33,712 nt of DNA from an uncultured Bacteroidales bacterium (GCA_944322025.1 CALUOH010000059.1:1-33712), one strand, 5' to 3'. Numbered from the stretch's first letter, positions 15,716 through 25,497 are shown. A program made the numbers and translations. The notes: generated by a model from the sequence alone, not told the origin.

Positions 15716-17233
15716 TCATTTCGGCAATGCCGCGAAGGCGGCATCCATGCGGCGGAGGGTCTCCTCTTTGCCGAGGACGGCAGTCACCTCAAACATGTGC
15801 GGCCCTTTCAGTTCGCCTACAAGCATGAGGCGGAATGGGTTCATCACATTGCCAAGAGGGTAGCCCTTCTGTTCGCACCACGCCTTGACATGAGCCTCGA
15901 AACCGTCTATGTCATCATAGTCGTCCCACGCTTTCACCACATCGTACAGTTCGTGCATGATACGAGGGGTCTCTTCTTTCCAGCGTTTCTGCACAGCCTT
16001 TTCTTCGTATGATGTAGGGGCAATCCAGAAGAACGAGCAGAGAGGCCATAGCTCCTTTATGAAGCTGACGCGCGACTTCATGAACCCAACCACTTGCTCT
16101 ACTTTGGCAATGTCTGTCTGCACACCGGCGGCTGTTATATCCTTTATCATCTCCTCTGCTATGCGGCGGTTGTCGGCCATCTGCAAGTATTGGTGGTTGA
16201 ACCACTTGCCCTTCTCGAAATCGAACTTCGCGCCGCTCTTTGAGCAACGTTCGAGGCGGAATAGCTGCACGAGTTCATCAAGCGACATAATCTCCTGTTC
16301 AGTCCCCGGATTCCAGCCGAGAAGGGCAAGGAAATTGATGACTGCCTCCGGCAGGTATCCGCTCTCGCGGTAGCCAGACGATATGTCGCCCGTCTTAGGG
16401 TCGCGCCATTCGAGCGGGAATACAGGGAAGCCGAGACGGTCGCCGTCGCGCTTGCTGAGCTTGCCATTGCCGTCCGGCTTAAGAAGCAGCGGCAGATGGG
16501 CGAAGCGCGGCATCGTATCGCTCCAGCCGAGATATTTGTAGAGCAGCACGTGGAGCGGCGCACTCGGCAGCCACTCTTCGCCGCGTATGACATGGGTGAT
16601 GCGCATCAGATGGTCATCCACTATGTTGGCAAGGTGGTATGTCGGCAGATTGTCGGCAGACTTGTAGAGTACCTTGTCGTCGATGATGGAGGAGTTGACA
16701 TGCACCTCTCCGCGAATTAAGTCGTTTACCAATATGTCCTGCCCCGGTTCAATCTTGATACGCACCACGTATTTCTCTCCATTGGCAATGCGCCGTGCCG
16801 TCTCCTCCCCGCCCAACACGAGGGAGTTGTTCATCGAGAGCCGGGTGGTGGCATCATACTGGAAATTGGGTATCTCCTTGCGTTTGGCCTCAAGTTCTTC
16901 CGGAGTGTCGAACGCCACATACGCATATCCATCGCGCAGCAGCTGGTCAACATAGACCCTGTATATTTCCTTGCGCTCGCTCTGGCGGTAGGGACCGTAC
17001 TCCCCGCCGAACGACACTCCCTCGTCGAACTTGATGCCCAGCCACTTGAAAGACTCAATGATGTAGTCCTCTGCACCGGGGACAAAACGGTTACTGTCCG
17101 TGTCCTCAATGCGGAACACAAAGTCGCCGCCGTGCTGACGGGCGAAGAGATAGTTATATAGAGCCGTGCGTACCCCGCCTATGTGCAGAGGCCCTGTGGG
17201 CGACGGCGCAAACCTTACGCGTACTTTATCCAT
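15716..17233 (-). CDS. gltX: Glutamyl-tRNA synthetase
   Basis: This 505-residue class I synthetase charges tRNA-Glu with glutamate. The HIGH-type motif is HIGG at 17-20 in [27 protein letters not shown] follows at 41-46, and the KMSKS-type motif is KLSKR at 258-262. The C-terminal anticodon-binding part is present, and the length is normal for the bacterial type. Because many Bacteroidota have GlnRS, it is probably discriminating, but this cannot be decided here. The start codon lies 16 bases after the aspS stop on the same strand, so the two synthetases form one operon. Confidence 0.96.
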   Translation of the reverse strand: MDKVRVRFAPSPTGPLHIGGVRTALYNYLFARQHGGDFVFRIEDTDSNRFVPGAEDYIIESFKWLGIKFDEGVSFGGEYGPYRQSERKEIYRVYVDQLLRDGYAYVAFDTPEELEAKRKEIPNFQYDATTRLSMNNSLVLGGEETARRIANGEKYVVRIKIEPGQDILVNDLIRGEVHVNSSIIDDKVLYKSADNLPTYHLANIVDDHLMRITHVIRGEEWLPSAPLHVLLYKYLGWSDTMPRFAHLPLLLKPDGNGKLSKRDGDRLGFPVFPLEWRDPKTGDISSGYRESGYLPEAVINFLALLGWNPGTEQEIMSLDELVQLFRLERCSKSGAKFDFEKGKWFNHQYLQMADNRRIAEEMIKDITAAGVQTDIAKVEQVVGFMKSRVSFIKELWPLCSFFWIAPTSYEEKAVQKRWKEETPRIMHELYDVVKAWDDYDDIDGFEAHVKAWCEQKGYPLGNVMNPFRLMLVGELKGPHMFEVTAVLGKEETLRRMDAAFAALPK

Positions 17234-17249
17234 TGGCTTTTCTGTTTCT

Positions 17250-19001
17250 TTATTTGGTTTCTACTTTGAGTGCAAGCTCCTTCAACTGTGCTTCGTCAAG
17301 CGCGGCGGGAGCGTCAATCATCACGTCGCGGCCCGCGTTGTTTTTCGGGAATGCGATGCAGTCGCGTATGCTGTCGAGACCGGCAAAGAGGGAGACGAAA
17401 CGGTCGAGGCCATAGGCCAGTCCACCGTGTGGGGGCGCACCGAACTTGAAGGCGTTCATCAGGAAGCCGAACTGTTCCTCCGCCTTTTCCGGCGTGAAGC
17501 CCAGAAGCTCAAACATCTTATGCTGTAGCTTGCTCTCGTGGATACGGATGGAGCCGCCTCCTACCTCCACTCCGTTTATCACCATGTCATAAGCGTTGGC
17601 GCGTACTGCACCCGGGTCAGTGTCGAGCAGCGGTATGTCCTCCGGCTTGGGTGATGTGAAGGGGTGGTGCATGGCGTAGAAGCGTCCGTCCTCCTCGCTC
17701 CACTCGAAGAGCGGGAAGTCGACTACCCAAAGACATGAATATCTGTTTTTGTCGCGCAGCCCGAGCTGCGTGCCCATCTCGAGGCGCAGTTCGCACAGCT
17801 GCTTGCGGGTCTTGTTAGCATTATCGCCGCTGAGTATGAGTATCAGGTCGCCCGGCTCAGCCTCCATGGCCGCCTTCATCTGTTGCAGCACTTCCTGCGG
17901 GTAGAACTTGTCCACGCTTGACTTTACATTGCCGTCGGCCTCTATACGGGCGTAGACCATGCCCTTCGCGCCAATCTGCGGACGCTTTACGAACTCCGTG
18001 AGCGCGTCAAGCTGCTTGCGCGTGTAGGAAGCCGCACCCTTGGCGCAGATGCCGCCGATGTATGCCGCCCCGTCGAATACTGGGAAGCCGTGGCCTTTCA
18101 TTATGTCCATCAGTTCAACGAAACGCATGCCGAACCGCGTGTCCGGCTTGTCAGAGCCGTAGTATTTCATAGCGTCGTGCCACGTCATGCGCGGCAGAGC
18201 GGGTATATCTATCCCTTTGATGGTCTTGAAAAGGTGGCGCGTCATCCCCTCGAACAGCTCCAGTACGTCCTCCTGCTCAACGAACGACATCTCACAGTCT
18301 ATCTGCGTGAACTCCGGTTGACGGTCGGCACGTAGGTCCTCGTCGCGGAAGCACTTCACTATCTGGAAATAGCGGTCGAAGCCGCTCACCATCAGCAGTT
18401 GCTTGAATGTCTGCGGGCTCTGGGGCAGTGCGTAGAACTGTCCGGGGTTCATGCGGCTCGGCACCACGAAGTCACGCGCGCCCTCCGGTGTGGACTTGAT
18501 TAGCACAGGGGTCTCCACTTCGAGGAAGCCCTGAGAGTCAAGGTAGCGGCGCACCTCAAACGCCATCTTGTGGCGCAGCTCGAGGTTGGCGCGGACGCAG
18601 TTGCGGCGCAGGTCGAGGTAGCGGTACTGCATCCGTATGTCGTCGCCGCCATCGGTCTCGTCCTCTATGGTGAAGGGCGGGGTGGCCGACTCGTTGAGCA
18701 CCCTCATCTCCTTCACTGTGATTTCCACATCGCCCGTGGGCATCTTCGCGTTTTTCGCGCTACGCTCGGTGACGACTCCCGTTACCTGAAGCACGTATTC
18801 GCGCCCGAGGCGGTTGGCGGCCTCACAGAGAGCCGCATCGGTCTCCTGATTGAAGACCAGCTGTGTAAGTCCGTACCTGTCACGGAGGTCTACAAACGTC
18901 ATTCCCCCCATCTTCCTTATGCGCTGCACCCATCCTGCCAATGTCACAGTCTCGCCAAGGTTGGCCATGCGCAGTTCGCCGCAATTGTGATTTCTGTACA
19001 T
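17250..19001 (-). CDS. aspS: Aspartyl-tRNA synthetase
   Basis: This class II synthetase charges tRNA-Asp. From ATG at 19001 ([11 protein letters not shown]) the product has 583 residues, the usual bacterial length; an upstream ATG at 19082 would add 27 poorly supported residues. An OB-fold anticodon domain ([22 protein letters not shown]) comes first. The catalytic core has QSPQ at 193-196, motif 2 as [18 protein letters not shown] at 218-235, and motif 3 as [10 protein letters not shown] near the C-terminus. The bacterial GAD insertion lies between motifs 2 and 3. A weak -7 box is present at 19114-19121. Confidence 0.96.
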   Translation of the reverse strand: MYRNHNCGELRMANLGETVTLAGWVQRIRKMGGMTFVDLRDRYGLTQLVFNQETDAALCEAANRLGREYVLQVTGVVTERSAKNAKMPTGDVEITVKEMRVLNESATPPFTIEDETDGGDDIRMQYRYLDLRRNCVRANLELRHKMAFEVRRYLDSQGFLEVETPVLIKSTPEGARDFVVPSRMNPGQFYALPQSPQTFKQLLMVSGFDRYFQIVKCFRDEDLRADRQPEFTQIDCEMSFVEQEDVLELFEGMTRHLFKTIKGIDIPALPRMTWHDAMKYYGSDKPDTRFGMRFVELMDIMKGHGFPVFDGAAYIGGICAKGAASYTRKQLDALTEFVKRPQIGAKGMVYARIEADGNVKSSVDKFYPQEVLQQMKAAMEAEPGDLILILSGDNANKTRKQLCELRLEMGTQLGLRDKNRYSCLWVVDFPLFEWSEEDGRFYAMHHPFTSPKPEDIPLLDTDPGAVRANAYDMVINGVEVGGGSIRIHESKLQHKMFELLGFTPEKAEEQFGFLMNAFKFGAPPHGGLAYGLDRFVSLFAGLDSIRDCIAFPKNNAGRDVMIDAPAALDEAQLKELALKVETK

Positions 19002-19113
19002 AATGTCTATGTTTAACGAATGTTGCACCGCACGTTCTCCTTCCCGCTCGTCATAATGGCAGGATGATGGCGTGCTGTACATATCTGTTTATGCAAATTC
19101 CGATATTATCGTG

Positions 19114-19121
19114 CAAATTTA
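19114..19121 (-). promoter_or_regulatory. Possible -7 box of aspS-gltX
   Basis: On the minus strand TAAATTTG fits TAnnTTTG about 110 bases before the aspS start. I found no good -33 box at the expected distance, so this is tentative. Confidence 0.4.
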
Positions 19122-19229
19122 ATGATTATTTTCCGAACTCCGGGGCTATGCCCAGTAAAAAAGTGCGTACTCTCTATGTCATGATCTGAGAGAGGTGCGG
19201 AGATGCGGGCGGGGAGACGGGAATGGCTT

Positions 19230-19284
19230 CGGAGGGTGTCCGTAGCCGCTTCGGCGAGAGTACGTGTTTTTAACCTTGGTTAAC
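19230..19284 (+). repeat. Modular intergenic repeat, copy B (two 11-bp modules)
   Basis: CGGAG at 19230-19234 is followed by GGTGTCCGTAG and CCGCTTCGGCG (22 bases) and then the 20-base core at 19257-19276. The core tail here forms a small perfect inverted repeat, TTAACC-TT-GGTTAA. It lies upstream of aspS on the opposite strand. Confidence 0.88.
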
Positions 19285-19366
19285 TTAGTTGGGATGGTGG
19301 GTTGATACGGAGGGGGAGGGGAAGCGACAGGGGATTGGCGGGCAGGTTCGGGTGGTGATAATGACA

Positions 19367-19404
19367 GAGGCCGCGCACCTTCGTGTATGAGGGTGTGCGG
19401 CCTC
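19367..19404 (-). terminator. Terminator after the PorE-like gene
   Basis: GAGGCCGCGCACC (19367-19379) and GGTGTGCGGCCTC (19392-19404) form a 13-pair stem with one G-T pair and a 12-base loop. The T-rich tail on the minus strand is weak. It begins 23 bases past the stop codon at 19428. Confidence 0.75.
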
Positions 19405-19427
19405 GGGCTGTTATGCCGGCAGGTGGG

Positions 19428-21335
19428 TCAGTCGATTATGATGATTTCGACGCGGCGGTTCTTTGCGCGGTTTTCCTCGGTGTCGTTGGGGGCGATGGGG
19501 CGGGAGTCGCCCATGCCTTCGTGTTCGAGGCGGTCGGCGGATATGCCTTTCTCTATGAGCTTGTTTTTAAGGGCGAGGGCACGGCGTTCGGAGAGGTCCT
19601 TGTTGTAGGAGTCGCTGCCTCGGCTGTCGGTGTGTCCGACTATGCGTATGCGGAGTGAGGGTTTGTCCTGAAGGAATTCGTAGAGCCGTTCGATTTCTAC
19701 CCAAGAGGATTCGAGTATGACATCGGAGTCGTAGCCGTAGTACATGTTTTTGAGGACGAATCCGGAGCCTTTGACTATTGGTTCGAGCATGACGATGAGC
19801 GTGTCGGTGGACTGGTCGATGTTGCGGGAGTAGAAGAGGTAGCCGTCGCGGTCGACGCTGAGGCCGTATTCGCCCTGTTCGGGGAGGTAGACGGTAAATG
19901 TGCCGTCCTTGCGGTCGGTGATGCTCTCGAAGTATTTGCCGTTGGTCTGGAGGTTGAATATCTCGACCATGGACTGGAGCGGCTTTTGGGTTTTGGCGTC
20001 GACTACATATCCGCGGACGAATGACATGGGGTCAGGGCGGAAGTCGGTGGGGAGGTCTATCTCGTAGATTTCGAGTTGCATGCCGTTGTCCTCTATCTTG
20101 TCGGAGGCGAAGTATGCTTTGCTGCCGTCGCCGCTGACGGTGAAGCCGGACTCGTCGCCGTGGGTGTTTATGGGGAAGCCGAGGTTGACCGGCTCGCTCC
20201 ATTCGCCATTGGTGCGTTTGCTGACGAATATGTCGTTGCGTCCCATTCCGCCGTGGCCGTTTGATGAGAAGTAGAGTGTCTGGTTGTCGGCGTGGATGAA
20301 TGGGGAGAATTCGCCGCCTTCAGAGTTGACTGGGCGGCCGAGGTTCTGTGCATTGGAGCAGCGCAGGAGTCCGTTGTCGAGTATCTTTACGTCGACGCAC
20401 CATAGGTCGCGGTCGCCTATGCCGCCTGGGCGGTTGCTTGTGAAGTATATTTTGTCGCCGGTGGGAGACATGACGGGGTTGCTCTCCCAGTATTTGGAGT
20501 TGGCGGGTGCGCCTAGGTTCATGGGTTTGCTCCATCCGTTGCCCTGGCGTATGGCGTAGTACATGTCGCAGCTGCCGATGTTTTCCATGTTGTCACAGGA
20601 GACGAAGAACATGTAGCGGCCGTCGGTGGAGAAGCTCTGCGCTCCTTCGTTGCCGGATGTGTTCATGGGGTAGGGGAGGCGTTCGCTCTTGCCCCATCCG
20701 CCGTGTGTCTGGTAGCTGACGTATATGTCCTCCTGACGGCGAGCGAGGCCGTATTCGTTTTCCGTGGGGACGAGGACTGTGGTGGAGAGCATGTGCCCGT
20801 CGGCGGTGACGCTGGGGAAGTAGTCGTCGAACGGGGTGTTGACCTCGGTGAGGTTTTTTGGGTTTATCTCGTAGGGTTTGCCTTTCATCTCCAACGCGGT
20901 GCGGTACTGGGAGAGGAGTTCCGCCTTGCGTGCCATGAGGTGTCCGTCGGTTATCTGTTCGACTGTGGCGATGGCCTCCTCGTATTTGCCGTCCATGTAG
21001 TAGTAGTCGGCCATGTTGAGGAGTACGTCGGAGTAGCCGGAGAGTTCGGGGTTGCAGGCGGGCTGCAGTATCTCTACGGCTTTTTCCATGCTGTCCATGC
21101 GGGCGTAGTCGCGCGCGAGGAGGCGGTAGGCTTCGGTGAATTTCTTGTCTTTCTTGATGGCCTTTTCCAAGAGTGAGCGGCGGGTGCCGGGAGAGTTGGT
21201 CATCTGTGCTTCCTGATAGAGCTTTATCGCGCCCTTGTTTTTGGTACTGAGCACCATCATCTGCGCGTCTGCCGATAGGATGGAGACGGAGAGCGTCACG
21301 GCTGTGAACAGTGTCTTTACGTGTATGTCTTTCAT
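19428..21335 (-). CDS. PorE-like envelope protein: TPR, PD40 propeller, CRD and OmpA C-terminal domain
   Basis: This 635-residue exported protein starts with a signal peptide ending near SADAQ (residues 1-25). TPR-like helices follow (about 35-145), then WD40/PD40 beta-propeller repeats (about 165-425, with DGRYMFFVS, TGDKIYFTSNRPGG, DNQTLYFSSNGHGG and DGSKAYFAS). A carboxypeptidase-regulatory-like domain comes next (about 435-510), and an OmpA-type peptidoglycan-binding domain with IVGHTDSRGSDSYNKDLSERRA (about 560-635) ends it. This domain order is that of PorE, which links the type IX secretion machine to peptidoglycan in Porphyromonas. PorE is a lipoprotein, whereas this signal peptide has no lipobox Cys. 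It may therefore be a paralogue with an anchoring role; no other T9SS gene is in the window. It follows the acyltransferase gene after 37 bases, probably in one operon. Confidence 0.85.
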   Translation of the reverse strand: MKDIHVKTLFTAVTLSVSILSADAQMMVLSTKNKGAIKLYQEAQMTNSPGTRRSLLEKAIKKDKKFTEAYRLLARDYARMDSMEKAVEILQPACNPELSGYSDVLLNMADYYYMDGKYEEAIATVEQITDGHLMARKAELLSQYRTALEMKGKPYEINPKNLTEVNTPFDDYFPSVTADGHMLSTTVLVPTENEYGLARRQEDIYVSYQTHGGWGKSERLPYPMNTSGNEGAQSFSTDGRYMFFVSCDNMENIGSCDMYYAIRQGNGWSKPMNLGAPANSKYWESNPVMSPTGDKIYFTSNRPGGIGDRDLWCVDVKILDNGLLRCSNAQNLGRPVNSEGGEFSPFIHADNQTLYFSSNGHGGMGRNDIFVSKRTNGEWSEPVNLGFPINTHGDESGFTVSGDGSKAYFASDKIEDNGMQLEIYEIDLPTDFRPDPMSFVRGYVVDAKTQKPLQSMVEIFNLQTNGKYFESITDRKDGTFTVYLPEQGEYGLSVDRDGYLFYSRNIDQSTDTLIVMLEPIVKGSGFVLKNMYYGYDSDVILESSWVEIERLYEFLQDKPSLRIRIVGHTDSRGSDSYNKDLSERRALALKNKLIEKGISADRLEHEGMGDSRPIAPNDTEENRAKNRRVEIIIID

Positions 21336-21372
21336 CAGTGTGTTATAGTTATCGTTGGTTTACGAGTAAGTG

Positions 21373-22104
21373 TCAGTCGAGCCCTGCCGCTACGGCCGCA
21401 CGCGCCTCGTCGAGGAGGGCGGCTATGTTGTCATGCGTCGTGCCGGATGTGTCGATGGGTTTGTGTATCTTCATTTCAATCACGCCGGGGCGTATGTATC
21501 TGCCGTGGTATGGCAGAGTCTCGTATGCGCCCTTGATGGTGATGGGGACTACGGGGAGGTGTATGTCGGCGGCGATGGAGAATGCGCCTTTCTTGAATCG
21601 GCCTACCTGCCCGTCCTTTGTGCGGGTGCCTTCGGGGAATATGACTACCGATACGCCGCCGCGCAGCCGCTCTTCGGCTTTCATGATGCTCTTGCGCGCA
21701 CGGATGGGGCTGCTGCGGTCGATGAATATGTGCCCTGCGCTCTCGCACGCCTTACCGACGAAGGGTATCTTGCGCAGTTCTTTTTTCATTATCCATTTGA
21801 ACGGGCAGTTGAGCCAGCCGTATATGAGGAATATGTCGAATATGCTCTGGTGGTTCGCCACGAAGATGTATGACTGACGGGGAGCACAGTTCTCGCGGCC
21901 CGAGACGCGTACGCGGACGAGAGCCGTGTAGCAGAGGATGCGTGACCAGACCATGCCCGGCCAGTAGCCCCATTTGCGGTCGCCGAAGATGGCAGTCATG
22001 ACAATGGTCACCAGCGCACATACCACTGTCACGCAGAGGGCAATGGGCAGGAATACGGTGATGTGGTACAGGACTACCAGCGGATTTATCTTGCGTCGTA
22101 TCAT
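21373..22104 (-). CDS. 1-acyl-sn-glycerol-3-phosphate acyltransferase (PlsC family)
   Basis: This membrane-bound enzyme would add the second acyl chain to lysophosphatidate to give phosphatidate. From ATG at 22104 it has 243 residues; an upstream ATG at 22185 is excluded because the promoter lies inside that extension. A hydrophobic helix spans about 9-40. The catalytic motif NHQSIFD is at 84-90, and the phosphate-binding motif FPEGTRTKDG at 156-165. Both are intact and correctly spaced for the family. It is transcribed from 22128-22158 and is followed after 37 bases by the PorE-like gene. Exact acyl acceptor is inferred; related acyltransferases for ornithine lipids share these motifs. Confidence 0.88.
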   Translation of the reverse strand: MIRRKINPLVVLYHITVFLPIALCVTVVCALVTIVMTAIFGDRKWGYWPGMVWSRILCYTALVRVRVSGRENCAPRQSYIFVANHQSIFDIFLIYGWLNCPFKWIMKKELRKIPFVGKACESAGHIFIDRSSPIRARKSIMKAEERLRGGVSVVIFPEGTRTKDGQVGRFKKGAFSIAADIHLPVVPITIKGAYETLPYHGRYIRPGVIEMKIHKPIDTSGTTHDNIAALLDEARAAVAAGLD

Positions 22105-22127
22105 CGTCAGTTGCGAAAAATCGGGTG

Positions 22128-22158
22128 CAAAGATAGTGAAAAGGGAGTAGAAAGGCAA
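22128..22158 (-). promoter_or_regulatory. Promoter of the acyltransferase/PorE-like operon
   Basis: On the minus strand TTG (22156-22158) is 20 bases ahead of TATCTTTG (22128-22135). The start would be near 22121, just upstream of ATG 22104, which fixes the start codon choice. Confidence 0.75.
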
Positions 22159-22264
22159 GCATGGCGGGGGGAGAGTTGCAATCAATATACAGGCAGGAGG
22201 GATGGGGCGGGGAAAAGGGGTGGAGAATGAGGGGTGAGGATGGGGAACTGCTATGTAGGGGCTT

Positions 22265-22310
22265 CGGAGTTGCTTCGGCGAGAGTACGTGTTTTTAACCT
22301 TGATTAGCAT
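22265..22310 (+). repeat. Modular intergenic repeat, copy C (one 11-bp module)
   Basis: CGGAG at 22265-22269 is followed by one module, TTGCTTCGGCG, and the 20-base core at 22281-22300, with the tail TGATTAGC. It lies about 107 bases upstream of the acyltransferase -33 box and on the opposite strand. Confidence 0.88.
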
Positions 22311-22499
22311 TTGAGAATTGGGTGGGGTGTGGAGTGCGGCAGGAGGTGGAGGCGGAGGGGGAATGAAATAAGACGATGTGTCATAATTGCAAACTGCTGC
22401 GTTATTTTCGGAACTCGGGCTAAGTCATTTACTACAGTAAACTCCTGTCGCCCTCGTCCTCAATGCCTTGCATTTTGCTAATTCTTACACATCTAAAAG

Positions 22500-22536
22500 G
22501 GGCTGTATCAAAAAAACTTTTATTTTGATACAGCCC
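22500..22536 (-). terminator. Terminator after the calcium ATPase gene
   Basis: GGGCTGTATCAAAA (22500-22513) and TTTTGATACAGCCC (22523-22536) form a perfect 14-pair stem with a 9-base loop. On the minus strand it is followed by CTTTTAG. It lies 81 bases beyond the ATPase stop. Confidence 0.82.
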
Positions 22537-22616
22537 ATGGTTTTGTTGTCAGATTTTCAGCCGGATGTTGCGGTATGTCTCCGGCCTGCCTATTTGTCAG
22601 GCGGGGCGGAGAGGGG

Positions 22617-25322
22617 TCAGCGTCCGCATTTGCAGGTCATGCGGGATATGGCACGCGCTATCTCGCCTATCCAGAGGACTGATGACGTGAGCAGGAAGAG
22701 CAGCCCCCAGTCGGCCCACGAGAGTGGCACGACACTGAACATCTGTCCTCCGAAGGTGACTATGAGGTATTGGCCCACGACTATGAGAATGGCGATGAGC
22801 CAGAAGGCTTTCATGCCCTTGAAGTGGAAGGCTGAGCGTCCGGTCATGAATGCGCGGGCGTTGAACATGTTCCAGTACTGGAGGAATACGAAGATGGTGA
22901 ACATGAGGCTAAGCTCATAGGGCGAGAGTGAGCCCTGCTCCTTGCCGAAGGGGAAGTCGAGAAGCCCGGTCACGCTGCGTATGTCGGCATGCTGGAATAT
23001 GAAGAGCAGCCCGACGAGGATGAGGAAGAAGAGTGAGCCTGTGATTGTGATGTTGTACTTCATCGCCCGGCTTATGACGAAGGCGTTGCGGTCACGCGGC
23101 TTTTCTTTCATCACCAATGGCGAGGGGGGGAGGGAGGCGAGAGCCATGGCGGCGAAAGTGTCCATGATGAGGTTGACCCAGAGCATCTGTGTGACAGTGA
23201 GGGGGGAGTCTGTGCCCATGAAAGCGCCGGCGAGGACTATGAGGCAGGCGGCGACATTGACAGTCATCTGGAAAAGGATGAACCGCTGTATGTTGCGGTA
23301 GAGGGAGCGTCCCCACATTACGGCACGGCCTATGCTGGTGAAGGAGTTGTCTATGATGGTTATGTCGCTGGCTTCCTTGGCCACGGAAGTGCCGTCGCCC
23401 ATGGAGAGGCCGACGTGGGCGGCTTTGAGGGCGGGGGCATCGTTTGTGCCGTCGCCGGTGACGGCCACAACATGACCGACACGCTGGAGCGCCTCGACGA
23501 GGCGTTTCTTGTCGAGGGGGCGTGCGCGGGAGATAATCTTGAAGTCGTTGACACGCTTTTCGAGCTGGCTGTCGGAGAGGCGCGCGAACTCGTCGCCGGT
23601 GATGATGTTCTTGTCTCCGTCGCGGCGGTCGTCCCACAGGCCTATTTGGCGGCCAATCTCCTTGGCGGTGGCGGGGGTGTCGCCGGTGACAATCTTGATG
23701 TTTATGCCGGCGGTGATGCATTCGCCTACGGCCTGCGGCACGTCGCTGCGGACGGGGTCGGATATGGCGACGATGCCGAGGAAAGTGAGCGCGGGTGCGA
23801 CAACCTTGCCGTCGGCGATGGCGGGCGTGCCGCTGTCAAGGGGCTGGCAGGCGAAGCCGAGTGTGCGCATGGCCTTGTTCTGGTACGCCGAGAGCTGGAG
23901 GTCGATGTCCTCTTTCGGCACATCGCCGCTGACAGAACGGCAGAGGGCGTAGACGATTTCGGGTGCGCCCTTGACGTAGAGCATGCGTTTGCCGAGGAGG
24001 GGGGAGTCAACTACGGTGGCCATGTATTTACGTTCGGTGGAGAAGGGGAGTTCCTCGACGCAGGGCGCGGCCTCCTTGAGGTCGAGATAGTCCACTCCGT
24101 TGTCCCTGAGCCAAAGGAGGAGCGCACCTTCTGTGGGATTGCCAAGCACTTTTGGATGCGCAGGGTCTGTGAGGTCGAGAGATGCGGTGGAGTTGACCGC
24201 TATGCCTTCCTTAATCATGAGGCTCATGGGGTCTTCGCCAAGCGTCTGTGACGGGAGGGCGAAGAACTGCGTGTCGGCCACGCGCATCTGGTTCTGGGTG
24301 AGAGTGCCGGTCTTGTCGGTGCAGATGACCGTGGTGGCACCCATAGTCTCGCAGGCGTGCATCTTGCGGACGAGGTTGTTGGTCTTGAGCATGCGTCTCA
24401 TGCTGTAGGCGAGGCTGAGGGTGACGGCCATGGGTAGTCCCTCCGGGACTGACACGACGATGAGCGTCACGGCTATCATGGCTGTCTGCAAGAGGTATGT
24501 GATGAATGATATCCATTCGAATGGCTCTGTGGAGAAGTAGACGAACAGGCGGCCGATGAAGATGAGGGCGGCGCAGGTGTATCCTATTTTGGTTATGACT
24601 CCGGCCAGCCGCTCAAGCTGTTCGTTGAGCGGGGTCTTGACGCTGTTGTCTATCTGAGCGGCGACGAATACCTTGCCGTTTTCGGTGCTGTCGCCTACGG
24701 CATTGACGCGGAATATGCCGTGGCCCTCCATCACCTTGGTGCCGCGCATCACGTGGTTTGAGGGGAATGTGGCATCGCGGTCGAAGAGTGCGGGGTCGAC
24801 GGTCTTGGAACAAAGGGGTTCGCCGGTGAGGGTGGACTCGTCGACGCTGAGGGAAACGGCTTCGAGGAGTTCGCCGTCGGCGGGGATTTCATCGCCAGTG
24901 CCGATGATTACTATGTCGCCTACTACGACATCTTTCTTTGGGATTTCCACGGTGTTGCCGTTGCGTATGACGCGGACATGCTCGTCGTCGTTTACCGTGT
25001 TGAGTATGGCGAACTCGCGTTCGGCCTTGACCTCGAAGATGAATGAGAGGCCAGTGGCGAGGAGGATGGCCACGAATATGCCGACAGGCTCGAAGAATAT
25101 GGTGGCGCTGTGGCCCAAGTGCCAGAACTCGTAGCAGGAGATGCATATGGAGAGCGTGCCGGCTACGAGGAGGATGATAATCATGGGGTCGCGGAACTTT
25201 TCGAGGAATTTCTTCCAGAGCGGTGTTTTCTTGGTAGGGGTGAGGATGTTCACTCCGTGAAGCCTGCGGCTCTCGAGCACTTCGGCATCGGTCAAGCCTG
25301 AGAGATGTCTTTTTTGTTCCAT
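22617..25322 (-). CDS. Calcium-translocating P-type ATPase, PMCA type
   Basis: This inner-membrane pump would export Ca2+ using ATP. From ATG at 25322 (MEQKRHLSGLTDAEV) it has 901 residues; the ATG at 25424 would extend through the promoter. The phosphorylated Asp336 is in CTDKTGTLTQNQM. The actuator loop is LTGEP (166-169), a variant of the commoner TGES that keeps the catalytic Glu. The hinge GDGTNDAPAL starts near 623. Calcium-site motifs are VPEGLP in helix 4 (about 293-297) and NLIMDTFAAMAL in helix 6 (about 717-728), which indicate a PMCA/SERCA-like pump rather than a heavy-metal type. No calmodulin-like tail is visible. The promoter is at 25391-25421. Confidence 0.93.
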   Translation of the reverse strand: MEQKRHLSGLTDAEVLESRRLHGVNILTPTKKTPLWKKFLEKFRDPMIIILLVAGTLSICISCYEFWHLGHSATIFFEPVGIFVAILLATGLSFIFEVKAEREFAILNTVNDDEHVRVIRNGNTVEIPKKDVVVGDIVIIGTGDEIPADGELLEAVSLSVDESTLTGEPLCSKTVDPALFDRDATFPSNHVMRGTKVMEGHGIFRVNAVGDSTENGKVFVAAQIDNSVKTPLNEQLERLAGVITKIGYTCAALIFIGRLFVYFSTEPFEWISFITYLLQTAMIAVTLIVVSVPEGLPMAVTLSLAYSMRRMLKTNNLVRKMHACETMGATTVICTDKTGTLTQNQMRVADTQFFALPSQTLGEDPMSLMIKEGIAVNSTASLDLTDPAHPKVLGNPTEGALLLWLRDNGVDYLDLKEAAPCVEELPFSTERKYMATVVDSPLLGKRMLYVKGAPEIVYALCRSVSGDVPKEDIDLQLSAYQNKAMRTLGFACQPLDSGTPAIADGKVVAPALTFLGIVAISDPVRSDVPQAVGECITAGINIKIVTGDTPATAKEIGRQIGLWDDRRDGDKNIITGDEFARLSDSQLEKRVNDFKIISRARPLDKKRLVEALQRVGHVVAVTGDGTNDAPALKAAHVGLSMGDGTSVAKEASDITIIDNSFTSIGRAVMWGRSLYRNIQRFILFQMTVNVAACLIVLAGAFMGTDSPLTVTQMLWVNLIMDTFAAMALASLPPSPLVMKEKPRDRNAFVISRAMKYNITITGSLFFLILVGLLFIFQHADIRSVTGLLDFPFGKEQGSLSPYELSLMFTIFVFLQYWNMFNARAFMTGRSAFHFKGMKAFWLIAILIVVGQYLIVTFGGQMFSVVPLSWADWGLLFLLTSSVLWIGEIARAISRMTCKCGR

Positions 25323-25390
25323 ATTTGCGTTAAGAGAATTGGTTGTGCAAGAATGTTGCGCGTGGACTGGCGCGAGGCCGATGTCCGCCG

Positions 25391-25421
25391 CGAAGTTACG
25401 CATCTTTTCCAATATGGGCAA
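25391..25421 (-). promoter_or_regulatory. Probable promoter of the calcium ATPase gene
   Basis: On the minus strand TTG (25419-25421) stands 20 bases ahead of TAACTTCG (25391-25398), one mismatch from TAnnTTTG. This implies a leader of about 60 bases and supports ATG 25322. Confidence 0.6.
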
Positions 25422-25497
25422 CAAAAAGCGTGCCAGAAAGGCGGGGGAGGGAGGCTTTCGCCGGGCTAAGGGCTAAGGCGGGGGTGGGGAGGGGATG

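Larger units (their letters stand above)
19002..19427. other. Intergenic region between porE-like gene and aspS
   Basis: Besides the aspS leader and -7 box, this stretch holds a sequence shared with 22388-22420 (19112-19150), a degenerate inverted half-copy of the repeat core (19156-19173), repeat copy B (19230-19284) in G-rich surroundings, and the terminator of the PorE-like gene (19367-19404). Confidence 0.65.
22105..22616. other. Intergenic region between the acyltransferase and the calcium ATPase gene
   Basis: This stretch holds the acyltransferase promoter, G-rich DNA, repeat copy C (22265-22310), a sequence similar to the aspS upstream region (22388-22420), a palindrome TTTACT-AC-AGTAAA (22428-22441) and the ATPase terminator (22500-22536). 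I find no gene in it. Confidence 0.65.

Noticed and set aside
22500..22536. The GGGCTGTATCAAAA palindrome as the ends of an insertion sequence or MITE.
   Set aside because: The two arms are only 9 bases apart, lie just after the ATPase stop and have a T-rich tail; a terminator explains it better.
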